Shown piece after piece: positions 32,883 through 51,374 of a DNA stretch of 64,000 nucleotides. How positions within the stretch are numbered: position 1 is the first letter of the stretch; each line of letters starts with the position of its first letter. The notes below the pieces were generated by a model. It made no database searches and had not been told where the DNA came from. It saw only the letters and a list, made by a program, of their open reading frames with translations. Made by a program: the position numbers and the translations under genes. The DNA comes from Siniperca chuatsi (taxonomy: Eukaryota; Chordata; Actinopteri; Centrarchiformes; Sinipercidae): positions 24,369,455-24,433,454 of the forward strand of contig NC_058051.1 in NCBI RefSeq assembly GCF_020085105.1, written 5' to 3'.

Positions 32883-34124
32883 CCTTGCTGCCAATGTTCT
32901 ACTGGGACGCCTACCTCCTTCACTCCTCCGCTCTCATTACTCCACACTACAAAGGCAAAACACAAAGATGGAGGTTATGTAAACTACTTAGAACAAAGGG
33001 CAGTATGGCAAAGAGGTTTTGTATAAATCATATTGTGACACCAATTGAGCAAACTACATAGAGCAAGATTAACTTCGGGATTGGCTGAGTGGGAAAACAC
33101 TTCTACCTTCAACTCAAAAGGCCAAATGGCCACTAGACAAACCCAAGCCATAAAATCGGATGCAGTTTGCAGATATGTAACGTTATTATCAGTGAATACC
33201 AGTTAGCCATGTCAACTCTGGTTATATTATCAGTTACAACCTGGCCTACAACTAGCATATTGTTGCTGTTCACCTTTTTAAATAAGCACTTATTAGCCCA
33301 TGATATTTATAGGGCGCTACTGAATCCTTGACTCCACACAGTTAACAGACTGTCACTATTAACTGGGATGCTCATCACTGACCAACGTTATTGCTATTCA
33401 ACATCAGCAACGTTACATCTCTTCAGAATAAGCCGACAGCTATAACGTTAGCTAAGGTTAGCTACACCGTTATGACAACTGGCTGAAGTGTTGTATCCCC
33501 AAGTGTCCGCCACAAACTAGCCGTGGAAACAATATGGATTGATGTTACTTTGACCACCCGTATTGACTGGGTGGGGCGGAGTTCCCCATTTCCTCATGTC
33601 CTCTTCTTTGACCGAAGATGGAAACACCAGCCGCCGCCTGTCGTCCGGTGCCAAATGATGTATCCCGTAACTTAAGCATCTGATTCTCCTAGACCACAAA
33701 CTAGTTCTTCATAGCATCAACTGAGAGTAAATTTAAGGAGGTACTAGTTAGATGTAAATACTTTGTCAGCCGACATCTTCCCCGGTTTCCAAAGTAAACT
33801 GGTATCCTAGAGGGTGAAAATATTCTGACAAGTATATACAATCAAAGACGCCACAGGACTGGGAACAGGACATGGCCGGACAGCTAGCAAGAGTAGTTTT
33901 AGCCTAATGTAGACAGTAAATGACAGCGCATTGTCGAATTACAAAGTCGAGTTGAAGAATTCAGCTAGCTAGCTTCGTAGCTTTGTATTTAGCTAAATTT
34001 ACATAGGCTTAGCGGAATATACGATATCGGTGGTTCTCCTGTGATAACGTCAGTCGGATGTCAGACAAGCTAACGTTAATTAGCTAACGCTAGAAAGCGA
34101 CCATTAGCCAAACTTGCTACTTAC

Positions 34125-34630
34125 CCTCTGGTTTTATTTCAAAGATGGGGCTCGCCAGTTGCAAGCAAACATTAACTGTGTACTTCCTTCGGGAACTGTC
34201 AGAGGCAACGGTTGCTAATCGCGATAGTAGCCAGGGGTACCAGCCCAGGTTACTGAACAGCCGCTTCCCTTCCTCCCACCCGGTTCTCTTGTTTCACAGT
34301 GAGGTCTGGTGTCAAAAGCGCGCCGAAAACGTGAAAGCACGATTACCCCCTCTAGCTAGGCAACGGCGCAATGCAATTACACCAAGAAAGTCTTTATTTT
34401 CTGTATTTGGGTGGGTATGGCCTTTGCTGTCTATCCAGAAATAAAAAATTAACATTAATGCAATGAATACAACAATTTTATTTTATCAAGAAACACGAAA
34501 TATGAGAGAAATGACAAAAGATTAGTAAAGAAATTCACTTCCGCTCGTACCTTTCTTGATTTCCTTTTTACTTCCGGATGTGCACATTGGCTGGTTGGAG
34601 CGGCTTCTGTCAAACAACTAGTTTTACACA
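34125..34630. promoter_or_regulatory. Shared head-to-head promoter of the bicaudal gene and apex2
   Basis: The bicaudal gene (leftward) appears to have a noncoding first exon ending at 34125, because the minus strand reads CCAGAGG|GTAAGTAGC, a strong donor. Its matching acceptor is probably CTTTGTAG just before 32944. The rightward apex2 ATG is at 34631. Between them are ETS-type CTTCCG sites (CACTTCCGCT at 34536, ACTTCCGGAT at 34570), an inverted CCAAT (34586-34590) and CpG-bearing sequence. The arrangement fits a TATA-less bidirectional promoter; the exact start sites are unknown. Confidence 0.55.
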
Positions 34631-37600
34631 ATGAAGCTCGTTACCTGGAACATAAATGGCATAAGGGCTTTCAGAGGTGGCATTAAAAAGGCTCTTGATT
34701 CACTGGGCGCAGATATTATATGTGTTCAAGAGACAAAAGTGACAAGTAAGTGGTCAGCGGTGGAGCTTGGAAAACGCGGGGGCTTTCATGAAAAGTAACA
34801 CGGTCAGAAGTCTGTTATGAAAGAAATATGACTTAAACCCCAAATTTGTCTCCCACAGGAGACTTGCTTGATGAAAGAACTGCCATTGTTGACGGCTACA
34901 ACTCGTATTTCAGCTTCAGTCGAGGACGCAGCGGCTATTCAGGTTCATTACATAGTCATAACAATTCATTTTGTTTGTTTGGATCATGCCAGTACTGTTT
35001 TTTTCTCAAAGTCCAATTTCCAGTTATATTTAGTTTGCCATGACAAGAAGACACAATCTTCTAAAATTAAAGATTGCCATAATTAACTTCACTGAATGGA
35101 CTGAAACCCTGTTAATGCCACTGCCCATTCATACACCTGCTTTATAGTGGCTGCTGACACACTACTACACTATACAAGTTAATTTATCTCCCATTCCTGG
35201 CATGCACAGGAGTTGCCACTTACTGTAAAGACAGTGCCACTCCATTTGCTGCTGAGGAGGGTCTCACAGGTCTGCTGACCAACCATGAAGGGGCTGTTGG
35301 TTGTTATGGTGATCAGACTGAGTTCTGTAGCGAGGAGCTGCAGCTTTTGGACAATGAAGGACGAGCCGTTATCACACAGCACAGAATCATGTAAGAGAAA
35401 AATATTCTACTTTGAGGTTTTCTTGACAAAGTAAATGTGCTGTATTGGGTATTTATCTCTCTCATGTACTCATGTCCTTTCAGAAAAAAATGGCAACTAT
35501 ATATGCACTACAATATCCCTTGCAGTCTTTACTAGCAGCTAGATTTTGATCAATTTAGAGCTTCCTCTGACAAGAATCATGCAAGTCATTGATCAAAAAT
35601 GTTACTGTTGAGTGTTGAGAAACAGTACGAAGAAGATTGCAAAGTGTGTACTTAATTTTGTAAAGTAGTTGTAAACTGTAGATGTCTGTGCCTCTTTTTG
35701 ACTCTGCTTTACTCCCACAGGTGTCAGGACAAAGAGCAAACTGTTACTGTAATCAATGTATACTGTCCACGGGCTGACCCTGAAAAGCCGGAGCGAAAGC
35801 AGTTCAAACTGCATTTCTACAAGTTGCTTCAGTGTCGGGCTGAAGCTATACTGAAAGATGGGAGGTGAGAGTTCCCACAGACTGAAAAAAAAAGATTGCA
35901 GTTTCAAAGAGGCACAGATGTATTCTTCTTTTACCACAGGCATTTTAATTATGTTTTAATTTCTAACAATCCAGCCTTAACCAGTTTATGGCTGTTGTAC
36001 ATTTGAGCTTGAGCAATGCAACACATGTACCTTGCTGTCTATGCACTTTGATATATGTTTAATGTCATGAGTAAAAAATAAAAAACACTGAAACTTAAAG
36101 CAGTTTACAATGCAATAAAAGAAGTAGTATATAGTTAATTCTCGCATTTGCAATAACACAGATAACATGATGTATGGCAGATGAGTGACTTTCAGAAGGC
36201 ATATGTTGTATATTACACAACTGCCTGCAATCAATCTTATTTTTGAAAATGTATCATGAGAGTGTTTGCAACTTACTCTGTTATTCCCTCTCTTTAAAAA
36301 TTCAGTTAATTGTTTTTGGTGTTCTATTTTTCAGCCATGTGATTGTTTTAGGAGACGTAAATACATCTCACCGGCCAATAGACCACTGTGACCCCACTGA
36401 TATTGTAAGTAAAATGTTAGAATACTGTCATATGAATGTTTTGCTTATTGGATATGCTGCTGAGAGTTAGATTAGAAGTTTGATACCACTCTCGTGTCTG
36501 TAAGGTAAATATGACGTTACAGCCAGCCGCCGGTTAGCTTAGCTTAGCATCAAAGACAAGAAACAGGGGTAAACAGTTAGCTTGGCTCTGTCCAAAGGTA
36601 ACAAAATCTGCCCACCAGCACCTAAAGCTCACTAATTAACAAGTTATATCTCATGTGTTTAATCCGCACAAAAACAGAAGGGAAAAAATGTCTAATGTTT
36701 ACTGGCAAACTGTTTCCTGCTTCCAGTTGTATGTTAAGTTAAGCTAACGGTATCCTGGCTGTAGCTTCATATTTAATGAACAGACATGAGAGTGGTATTG
36801 ATCTCAGCAAGGAAGCAAAATGTCAAACTATTCCTTTAATATAAAATGAATGATATAATATTACATAGAATGGCAGTGTTATGTTTCTGCCAAATGTGCA
36901 CAGTGTTTTATTCTTATTCATATTCATCATAATGAAACTCTACCTACTTTGTTTTTCTCGTTACTTAGGATGATTTTGGTGAAAACCCTGGGAGGAAATG
37001 GCTGAATGGCTTTTTGCACGGTGGCAAACAAGAAGAGGAAAGAAATGAGGAGGAACCCAATGAAGACTCTGAGGTAACTTCTACAGATCCCATCCACAGT
37101 GGAAAATTTGTGGATACCTTTCGCTATTTCCACCCAACTCGCACCAATGCCTTCACATGCTGGTCCACTCTCACTGGAGCGCGGCAGACCAACTATGGCA
37201 CACGCATTGACTACATATTCGCTGATTGCCAGCTATCCAAGGAGCAGTTTGTGGCAGCAGACATCATGCCAGAGGTTGAGGGGTCAGACCACTGCCCTGT
37301 GTGGGGGCAACTGAGCTGCTCTCTCCTGCCCAGCTGCAAGCCTCCTCCCCTCTGTACTCGCTACCTGCCAGAGTTTGCTGGCAAGCAGCAGAAACTCTCC
37401 CGCTTCCTTGTTAAGGTGGACCAAAAATCAATTCAGTCTGAGCGGAGGGATGCATTACCTGGATCTCAAGAAGAGGGGGAAAGGAGGGAGAATTTAAACC
37501 CATTCAGAGCTGGAAATGTCTCTGGTAAAAAGCGGACATCAGATTCTGTTGTCCCAAAGGGGAAAAAGACTAAGACAATAAAGACTTCTTCAAAGCCACA

Positions 37601-38108
37601 GGGCAGTCTCCTTTCATTTTTCAAACCTAAACTAACAAATGCCGTTCCCTCTACTGAAGCCCCTGTCAGTCAGTGTCAAAAAACACTCAGCCTGGATGAA
37701 GTTACCTCATCACAAAACTCTCAGAAAGCGTCCACAACTATAGAGGACGTGTCCTCAGTCACAAGCAGGGTACCTGAAGATGCTGAGCTTGTCTTTGATG
37801 GATCACCACAGCTGTGCAACAGCAGCACCTCAGAGGAAAATGACAAACAGATGAAGACAAAACATTTAACCCCACAGCCCACTGAGCCCAAGAAAGGGGC
37901 ATCGTTAGTGTTTTGGAAGTCAGTGCTTCATGGACCGCCCCCACCACCTTCCTGTAAAGTCCATGGGGAACCCTGTGTGCGCCGGACTGTAAAAAAGGAG
38001 GGGCCAAACATGGGCAAGCAGTTCTTTGTGTGTGCCCGTCCTCAGGGACATACCTCCAACCCTGAGGCTCGGTGTAATTTCTTTGCATGGGTTGAGAAGG
38101 GGAAGTGA
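34631..38108 (+). CDS. apex2: DNA-(apurinic or apyrimidinic site) endonuclease 2
   Basis: APE2 is a nuclear exonuclease/endonuclease of the ExoIII family acting in base-excision repair and at stalled replication forks. Six exons: 34631-34745, 34859-34942, 35210-35390, 35721-35864, 36335-36404, 36969-38108; in phase, 577 residues (human 518). Catalytic motifs are WNINGIR (N7, N9), CVQETK (E34), GDVN (D182, N184), RIDYIF (D279) and SDH (D305, H306). After the nuclease core comes a low-complexity linker with QGSLLSFFKP, a PCNA-binding PIP box. The C-terminus is a Zf-GRF finger (CKVHGEPC ... FFVCARP ... RCNFFAW). The ATG follows closely on the ETS-containing promoter. An AATAAA is at 38253-38258. 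A TTAA MITE copy lies in intron 5. Confidence 0.97.
36462..36839. mobile_element. TTAA MITE (TTTGGGAAATA family), 5'-truncated copy
   Basis: Sequence runs from GAGAGTTAGATTAGAAG through GGTTAGCTTAGCTTAGCAT and CTTGGCTCTGTCCAAAGGTAAC to TGTCAAACTATTCCTTTAA, with TTAA at 36836-36839. The left terminal repeat seen in its relatives at 47610-48077 and 57199-57617 is missing. It lies in apex2 intron 5. Confidence 0.75.
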
Positions 38109-38305
38109 CATGTTTATTCTATGGACCACAAGTTGTTTTTCCTGACTCATCAGTAAAACCTCTAGCTCAAACAAGTACTGTAAGACTACTACGCAGATGT
38201 TTCATCATTTCACAGATTTTAATTGTTGACTGTGTTTTTTTCTTGGATAAATAATAAAAGACAGTGGTTTCCTATTACCTTGAGTTCGGTTTAATGTGTT
38301 CTTGG

Positions 38306-38640
38306 AGCTGAAACGATTAGGCAATCAATAGCTTAGTTGATCGACAGAAAACAACAATTTTGATAATTTTTCAAGCAAAAATGCAAAATATCCTCAGGTT
38401 CCAACTTCTCAAATGTGAGGATTTGCAACTTTTCTCTGTTTTATATCATTGTAAATTGAATATCTTACAAGTTTTAGACTGATGGTTGTACAAAATAAGC
38501 AATTTAAAGACGTCGCCTTGGGCCCTGGGGAATTGTGGTATGTATCCTGACATTTTACAGATTAAATTATGAATCACTTAATTGTGAAACTAATTGTCAC
38601 ATTAATCAATAATAAGAAATAATTGTTAGTTGCAATCCTA
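38306..38640. repeat. GATTAATC-family repeat copy
   Basis: It reads GAGCTGAAACGATTAGGCAA, then TTCCAACTTCTCAAATGTGA, then AATTGTTAGTTGCAATCCTA at the far end. It is related to 46862-47215 in the same orientation and to 22198-22515 in reverse. Confidence 0.7.
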
Positions 38641-40859
38641 CTTGTTCTCAGTACCTGATGCTGTCTAAAATGTATGAAACTGTCATGTGTATGTGTAGGA
38701 ATGGTTGAGTTAAAGTGCCTCACATTATATCGATTCTGATGGTCTAAGATGTAAATTATTTTGATAATAGATTGAATATTTAATTATCGTATTTGGATTC
38801 TTTGTCATTGTATTTGTATGATTTACTGATCAGTGAATATTTTTGTAACCTTAGTGTTTGTGCCCAGTAGATGGTGGTGCTAGAGAGCTGATGACACAAA
38901 GCTGAAGCACAGAGAAGTAATTTTCCACAGCAACACAATTTATTGACACTACCAGCTGCACAGCCACAGTAATGTAGGCCAGTAAGCAGAGTATCATAAT
39001 CAAAATGTTTTTATCTTTTCTCAGCTTCAGGCTTCCATTTCATTAGATACACTGCAATTCATAAAGTAACAGAGCACCACGTGTGGCCTGAGCAGTCTTG
39101 TAGGCACAAGGAGGGGCTTGGATTGTGACATGGCAGGAAATTTCTTAACGCGCGCAATTTTACTACCTCTGTTCCTCCCCCATTTTTTTCTCTCCTCTTA
39201 CAGCTGAAGAGAACTTCGTGGCTCTTTGAAAAGCAGAATTTTGGATGTGAACCAGCCAACAAGTCTTAACTTTTACCCTGTTACTTCTGTCTAGACTGTA
39301 GACATCCCTCTGTCTGTCTGTTACTAGAGAGGTGAGTACCAGAAGAGGAGTTGTATATACCTAAGAATATTGTTATTATTATCTCCAATGATAGTGGACT
39401 ATATATGGATAGTAGAAATAAGGATACAATTATTTTTTGCTGGTTTCTGCTTTAACTTTTCAGCTGAGGATTTATTTATGCTCTCATTCGCTGCCTGTCC
39501 CTTTTGTGACATGCTAGCATTATGTACAGCACAGAGGTAGGATTTTAAATGACTCATTGAAATGGGAGATCATCTTGGCTCCAAATGCTGGCAAGACTGT
39601 TGGGTATAAAAATAACATAAATTTTGGATGCATGGTTTGGACAAAATAACTCCTGATGATCTTTTACACACAAGTTTGTAATGTTATATGTTAGTTTGCC
39701 CTGGATTTGTCCAAGTCACTTCTTTAGCTGACTTCAAGTCACTAAGGTAATTTAAGGTGACTAAAGTAGCCATTATCTTTTCATTATTTAAATCCACGCA
39801 TCTGTACAGACCATAATTCTGATATTTGCTGCTTCAAATAGCCAAAGTATTGAAATGTGGAAGTGATATTTTGTTTTTATTTTATTAGCCTTCTAAAAAT
39901 TCATCTAAAAATAAACGAGGGGTAAAAACAATCTGCATGCACTACCTTGAGATGAGATTTTTATACAACAGAAAGACACATTTTCCAGTAAAGGGTTTGT
40001 GTCATAGTGAGATAAAGAAATGTGGGTGTTTCTTGGGTGTGCAGACAAAGCTCATATCACAGCTAAGTTGAACGTTATCAGCCAACTGAAATGTAGTCCC
40101 TGAGAAGTGGATGACATTTTAGGTTTGATGAACTAGTAACAGGTTGAGCACGTGTTTTTGTTGCTGTATTCAAGAACTATGCTATGCTACACAGCATCTC
40201 CTTATGTAATGTATAAATTCTTAGATGTCTTCTGTCATTTACAAAATGGTATAAAACTGCAGGAACATTTAAAGGATGTTCATGTGTCATGTTGCATGAC
40301 TTGTTCATCTCTACTGTTGGCCTACGTGTCAGCTCAGGTCTTACTGTTTGTTTTGGATCGCATGATAACTTCACAGCATGCACAATGTTTCCACTCTTAA
40401 GCACAATCACATGTGGGCAATCCTAAAAAAGCACTTATCTCCTAAGCTAATTACCATCACTGTGACTTCCAGCAGGATGCAAACTGTCAGTGAGTATCCG
40501 CCCATGCTGTAACAAAGCCCACCTCAGATGACACCAATTTCGCCCCTCCTTTCAACTTGCATAGTCTGTAATGACATGGTAATTAGTTTCCAGAGGACCA
40601 AACCAGAAACGCTGTTGATTGGATGGATTCCTGGGATTCCCTGTAGCCCTGAACTGCAAACTGTCTCAGAAAACTATAGGCAATTCATTTCCTTTAGACA
40701 CTGGTGTTGCCACCTTTTCAGTGCAGACACCTGGTGAGTGTATCCCTAGGTCTCAGCAACTGTTACACTACCTGTAGCTGGTTTAACAAAGGGTTAAGTA
40801 TGGGTGTTCCCATTTCCCGCTCCCTCCCTCCCAGCCTCTAAGCTCTCACTCTCTCCTCT

Positions 40860-40954
40860 CTTCACTACCAAGGAGCTTTGGAGAGACTCCTAAGAACAAA
40901 GGAGTCTGCACAAGGATTTATTCTGTCAATATTCAGAAAGGAAAAAAGAAAAGG
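40860..40954 (+). other. slc38a5: Probable slc38a5 5'UTR exon
   Basis: A leader exon is suggested by AAAAGG|GTAAGT, with the exon ending at 40954, preceded by a pyrimidine-rich stretch (CTCCCTCCCTCCCAGCCTC) typical of a TATA-less start region. It would splice to the acceptor at 42790 just before the first coding exon. The upstream boundary is a guess. There is no coding content. Confidence 0.35.
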
Positions 40955-40971
40955 GTAAGTTTGATGAAAAA

Positions 40972-40997
40972 TGTGTGTGTTTGTGTGTGTGTGTCTG

Positions 40998-41032
<35 letters not shown>
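40972..41032. repeat. (TG)n microsatellite next to a splice donor
   Basis: About 60 bases of TG units, briefly broken by TCTGCA, begin 17 bases after the candidate leader-exon donor at 40955. Confidence 0.9.
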
Positions 41033-41033
<1 letters not shown>

Positions 41034-42863
41034 TGAGTGTGTCCTGTGTTTTAGATGTTGAGGAAGAGAAGGGAAGGGCTAACTGTCAATAGTGACCTGG
41101 TCTTGCATCAGACAAGAGCCATGTGGTACGCACTGCTGGATATTAAGGCTACAGTAATATCTACCTTGTTTGACAAGATTATTATATAGATTATTTAATG
41201 TAATATTTAAATCTATTTTCTAATTTCAACACTTTGTAAAGGGGCATGGGGTAGGTAGGTAGGTTGTTTTGGAAGATGGCTGTATAAATAGATGGAAAGT
41301 ACTGGGGCACTTTTTAGTTTTTATTACTTTTTCCCACTCTTTTACTGTTTCCACTGTGTTAGAGCTACCCTTGTGGCCAATGAAATATCTTACGAGGAAC
41401 AAGTTAACCAGGTTTTTCTAGTTTCTTTATCTTCCACAAATGAAAATACAAAGAATGGGCCAGTTGTAAAAGCTGCCTTGTACAATGTGGGAATGGTAAC
41501 TAATCCAATCCAACTGGCTTTTTAAATTACAAAATATTCCTGACAGTTAGTCTGCTTAGTGGATTGTGTTTATTGGCCATGGGCCATGGGAAAGTCATTG
41601 GGTATGTAGCTAAAGAAAGTTACTCTAACCAAACTTGACCTGAGGCCAGTATGCAGGGAAAAGGCTACTCTGTATTTAAACTAAATGGCTGCATTTACAC
41701 AGGAACCCTTTGTTTATCTCTCTGGCCCACTGCTATCAACCTGTAAGTCAACCAGCCTGTTCAGTGATGAGTGTAGGAATATAAAAAATTCCGTTTATGT
41801 GTGAAACTCTTAAGGAATGACACAATGTAGTGTGAGTGTGTCCTTAGGGGTCAAATGTGAAAATCCTGGGGGCAGTCTGACCCACAGAGGAGGGAAGTAT
41901 CCCATGACCCCATGGCAGGAGCACAGACCTACGCTCATTCCCAGAGTCCATCCATGCCAGCTTTGTGTGGCCCACAACAGATTAGAGCAACATAAGTCCT
42001 CTGACAACATTTGTTATTTAAAGCCTTTCATGTCACACAAGCTTTAAATGGTCTTACATCCCAAGCAAAAGTGTCCCATTTTGCTGGAATTTTATTTTGT
42101 GAACTACCACAGTAATCTGGAAGAAGAACTCCAAAATAAAGCAATGTCTAAGGATTTTTGCATAGCTGAAAGAAAAAAAATCAACATTCTTGTTGTCCTT
42201 GGCAAGCAGAAAAATTACAGTGGTGTGTGTCTCAAGACTTTATAAATAGGTCTGCCCTTTTGAAGCCACATAGCATTTTCTGTTTGTATTACATTAGTCA
42301 CATTCAGTATATCTTGAGTGCTGTGGCTTCCTTCTATTTAAGTACAAACAACTAGTAAGTTTTCCTTTAAAAGGCTGAGGGTATTTAAACACCTTTGCCA
42401 GTCTGCCACTGTAGCATTGCTCTAAATTTATTGTATTGTAGACCAGAGCCAACGCCTTACATCCATCTCATAAAAGTATCACAATTCAGCTTCTTGGAAG
42501 ACCCATTCTGAGATCTTTAACAAGTTAAGACAAGATCTCAGAAAAGGTGATGCATACAGAAGCAATGTAAACTCAAAGACACATGCCGAGGTCAGCCTGC
42601 TTGCAGTTTGCTTCACAAGTAATGGAAAGTTGGCAAGATCAGTGCATGAGGTTTGTTGGGATGTCATGTCTGTTGTGCAAAAACAATGCCAGCTGACATA
42701 AAACCTTCTAAATGCATAAATAATGAACAATTTTTAAGGAGATTTAAGAATATCATAAATGAAACAATTGTTTTCTCTTTACTTCCAGCTAGGTGAAAGT
42801 TTGAAGAGGATTCTTTCAGTCCTGCAAAAGTAGATCTCTCAAGTCACAACCCCAGCAACCAGA

Positions 42864-49734
<6,871 letters not shown>

Positions 49735-51374
49735 CCACCATGACTGAACAGAGATGCTACGAACAGAATGCCAACCAAAGCTCTCCCTGTCATTAAATTA
49801 CTCCTGATCTTCCGAGTTCTCATCCAAAGCCAAACAGGAAAGTTTGGCTGCACAAGAAGAGGGATATGTGAAGAACCTTTGCCTACAACAATAAAAGAAA
49901 AAAAAGTGTTTTGACATGTGATGGGGCAGGCCTGTAATGGAGGAGAGCACACAGAAGTGTGAGAATAATGTCATATTGTGATCTGACTGAATAAAATCTA
50001 TGTCACGGCTCGCAGCAAGGATGTTGTTTGGAGGCATGTGTAGAAATGCAAAACAATGAATGGGAACAGCATGACTCATATGGAAATCCCATTTTAGAGT
50101 ATGGATGTGTACAGTTCCGTGGAATAGCTCAGTCACTGCCAAAATCCTTCCAATCTACTTCCCTACCATTTCAGATTTTACAGGACAGAAATTTCACAGT
50201 GTCGAAAGGCAATCATTTCCTTTTCCCAGGACTTTGCTTTTTATCATACAAACAAGCATCAGTTTGTTCATTCATCAGTTGCTATTTCATTTCACATTAG
50301 ATTTGTCAAATCTGCTGGTTCAGGGTTGTCCACATTTCCCTGAACTTCACAGATTCAGCTAAATATGACCAGCAAGGGTTAGTCTGCTGTTCCACACTAA
50401 CTATTCCAATGTACCAAAAGACAATTTTCAATGACTTTTACATGGAGTTTAATTAATGTTCTTAATGTGATATTTTGTTAATCTATTCTGACACTTGACT
50501 ATTGTAAGATGATCATCTTTAAAGCTGAGTCTGAGGTGACCTTTTCTGAATAATCCAACAGATTCGGTGCAATTTGTGGTGTTCAGCTGCTATCCATAAA
50601 GGTCAAACAGACAGTTATTGACAATCACATGTGAGTCAACAGACACAGAAACGTGGTTTGCACAGTTATTATGTATTCCTGAAAAAATCCCAAAGAAAAC
50701 TAAACCAAAGAATATAACTATTGTGTCACATTAAAATAGGGTGTAACACACTTTTCTTTTTTTTACCATGTTCGGCAAAGGCCAATTAAAAATTGTACAT
50801 TAAAAAATCCAGTGTTAAAAATGCTATGTCTGTTTTAGCAGTCCCAGAAACTGTTCAGTATGGTGAACCTATGGTTTTTAAGTTAAAATGGAGTCTGTTT
50901 TCATTTTTCTTATTTTTGTCTTTAAAATTTGACTAAAAGATATTTTGACTTTATCTTATGTCATCCTGTACATTTTTAAATTAATTTGAATGTTGTTATC
51001 TGTCAATAAAATATGTCTTTCATTTGTACAGAAGTTTTGAGTTGCTTTTTAATCAGAGTAAAATGTTAAGTACACTAAGAAGTCGTCTGTGTGGTCGTAA
51101 AATGAATGCACTCACAGCAGGAGAAGAGCAATAGTGCACTGCCTGCCTCTGAAAATGGAAGTAACATTCATTTGTGCACTGCGCCTGAGAAAGAAGAAAA
51201 GTGGGGGTTAGAGAAGTGCGGTTGGCCGTTTCCTGCTTTGAGTTGATGTGTGCACAGAACAGAGAAGAGAAACTTCCTTGACTGTAGAGCTTAGCATTCT
51301 GACAGGGTAGAGAGGACGCTTTTTTCACATGCTGTACACATTAATTTAAGATAAACTGGGAGCTTTAGAGTATC
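49735..51374 (+). other. slc38a5 3'UTR and short spacer to was
   Basis: AATAAA signals occur at 49890-49895, around 49991, and at 51005-51010. The last is followed by a T/G-rich stretch and is a good end for a long 3'UTR. Only about 350 bases then remain before the was ATG, so the was promoter lies in roughly 51030-51370. No TATA box was obvious. Confidence 0.5.

Larger units (their letters stand above)
38109..42863. other. apex2 3'UTR, spacer, and slc38a5 upstream region
   Basis: The apex2 3'UTR runs to about 38275 after AATAAA at 38253. A GATTAATC-family repeat follows at 38306-38640. The rest is unassigned until the slc38a5 5' leader. Another possible leader exon ends at 39331 (AGAGAG|GTGAGT), but nothing confirms it. 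The acceptor at 42788-42790 (TTTACTTCCAG) begins the first coding exon of slc38a5. No further protein-coding exon was recognised. Confidence 0.6.

Noticed and set aside
35602-35943. 113-codon open frame on the minus strand
   Set aside because: Antisense over apex2 exon 4 and its flanking introns; no motif.
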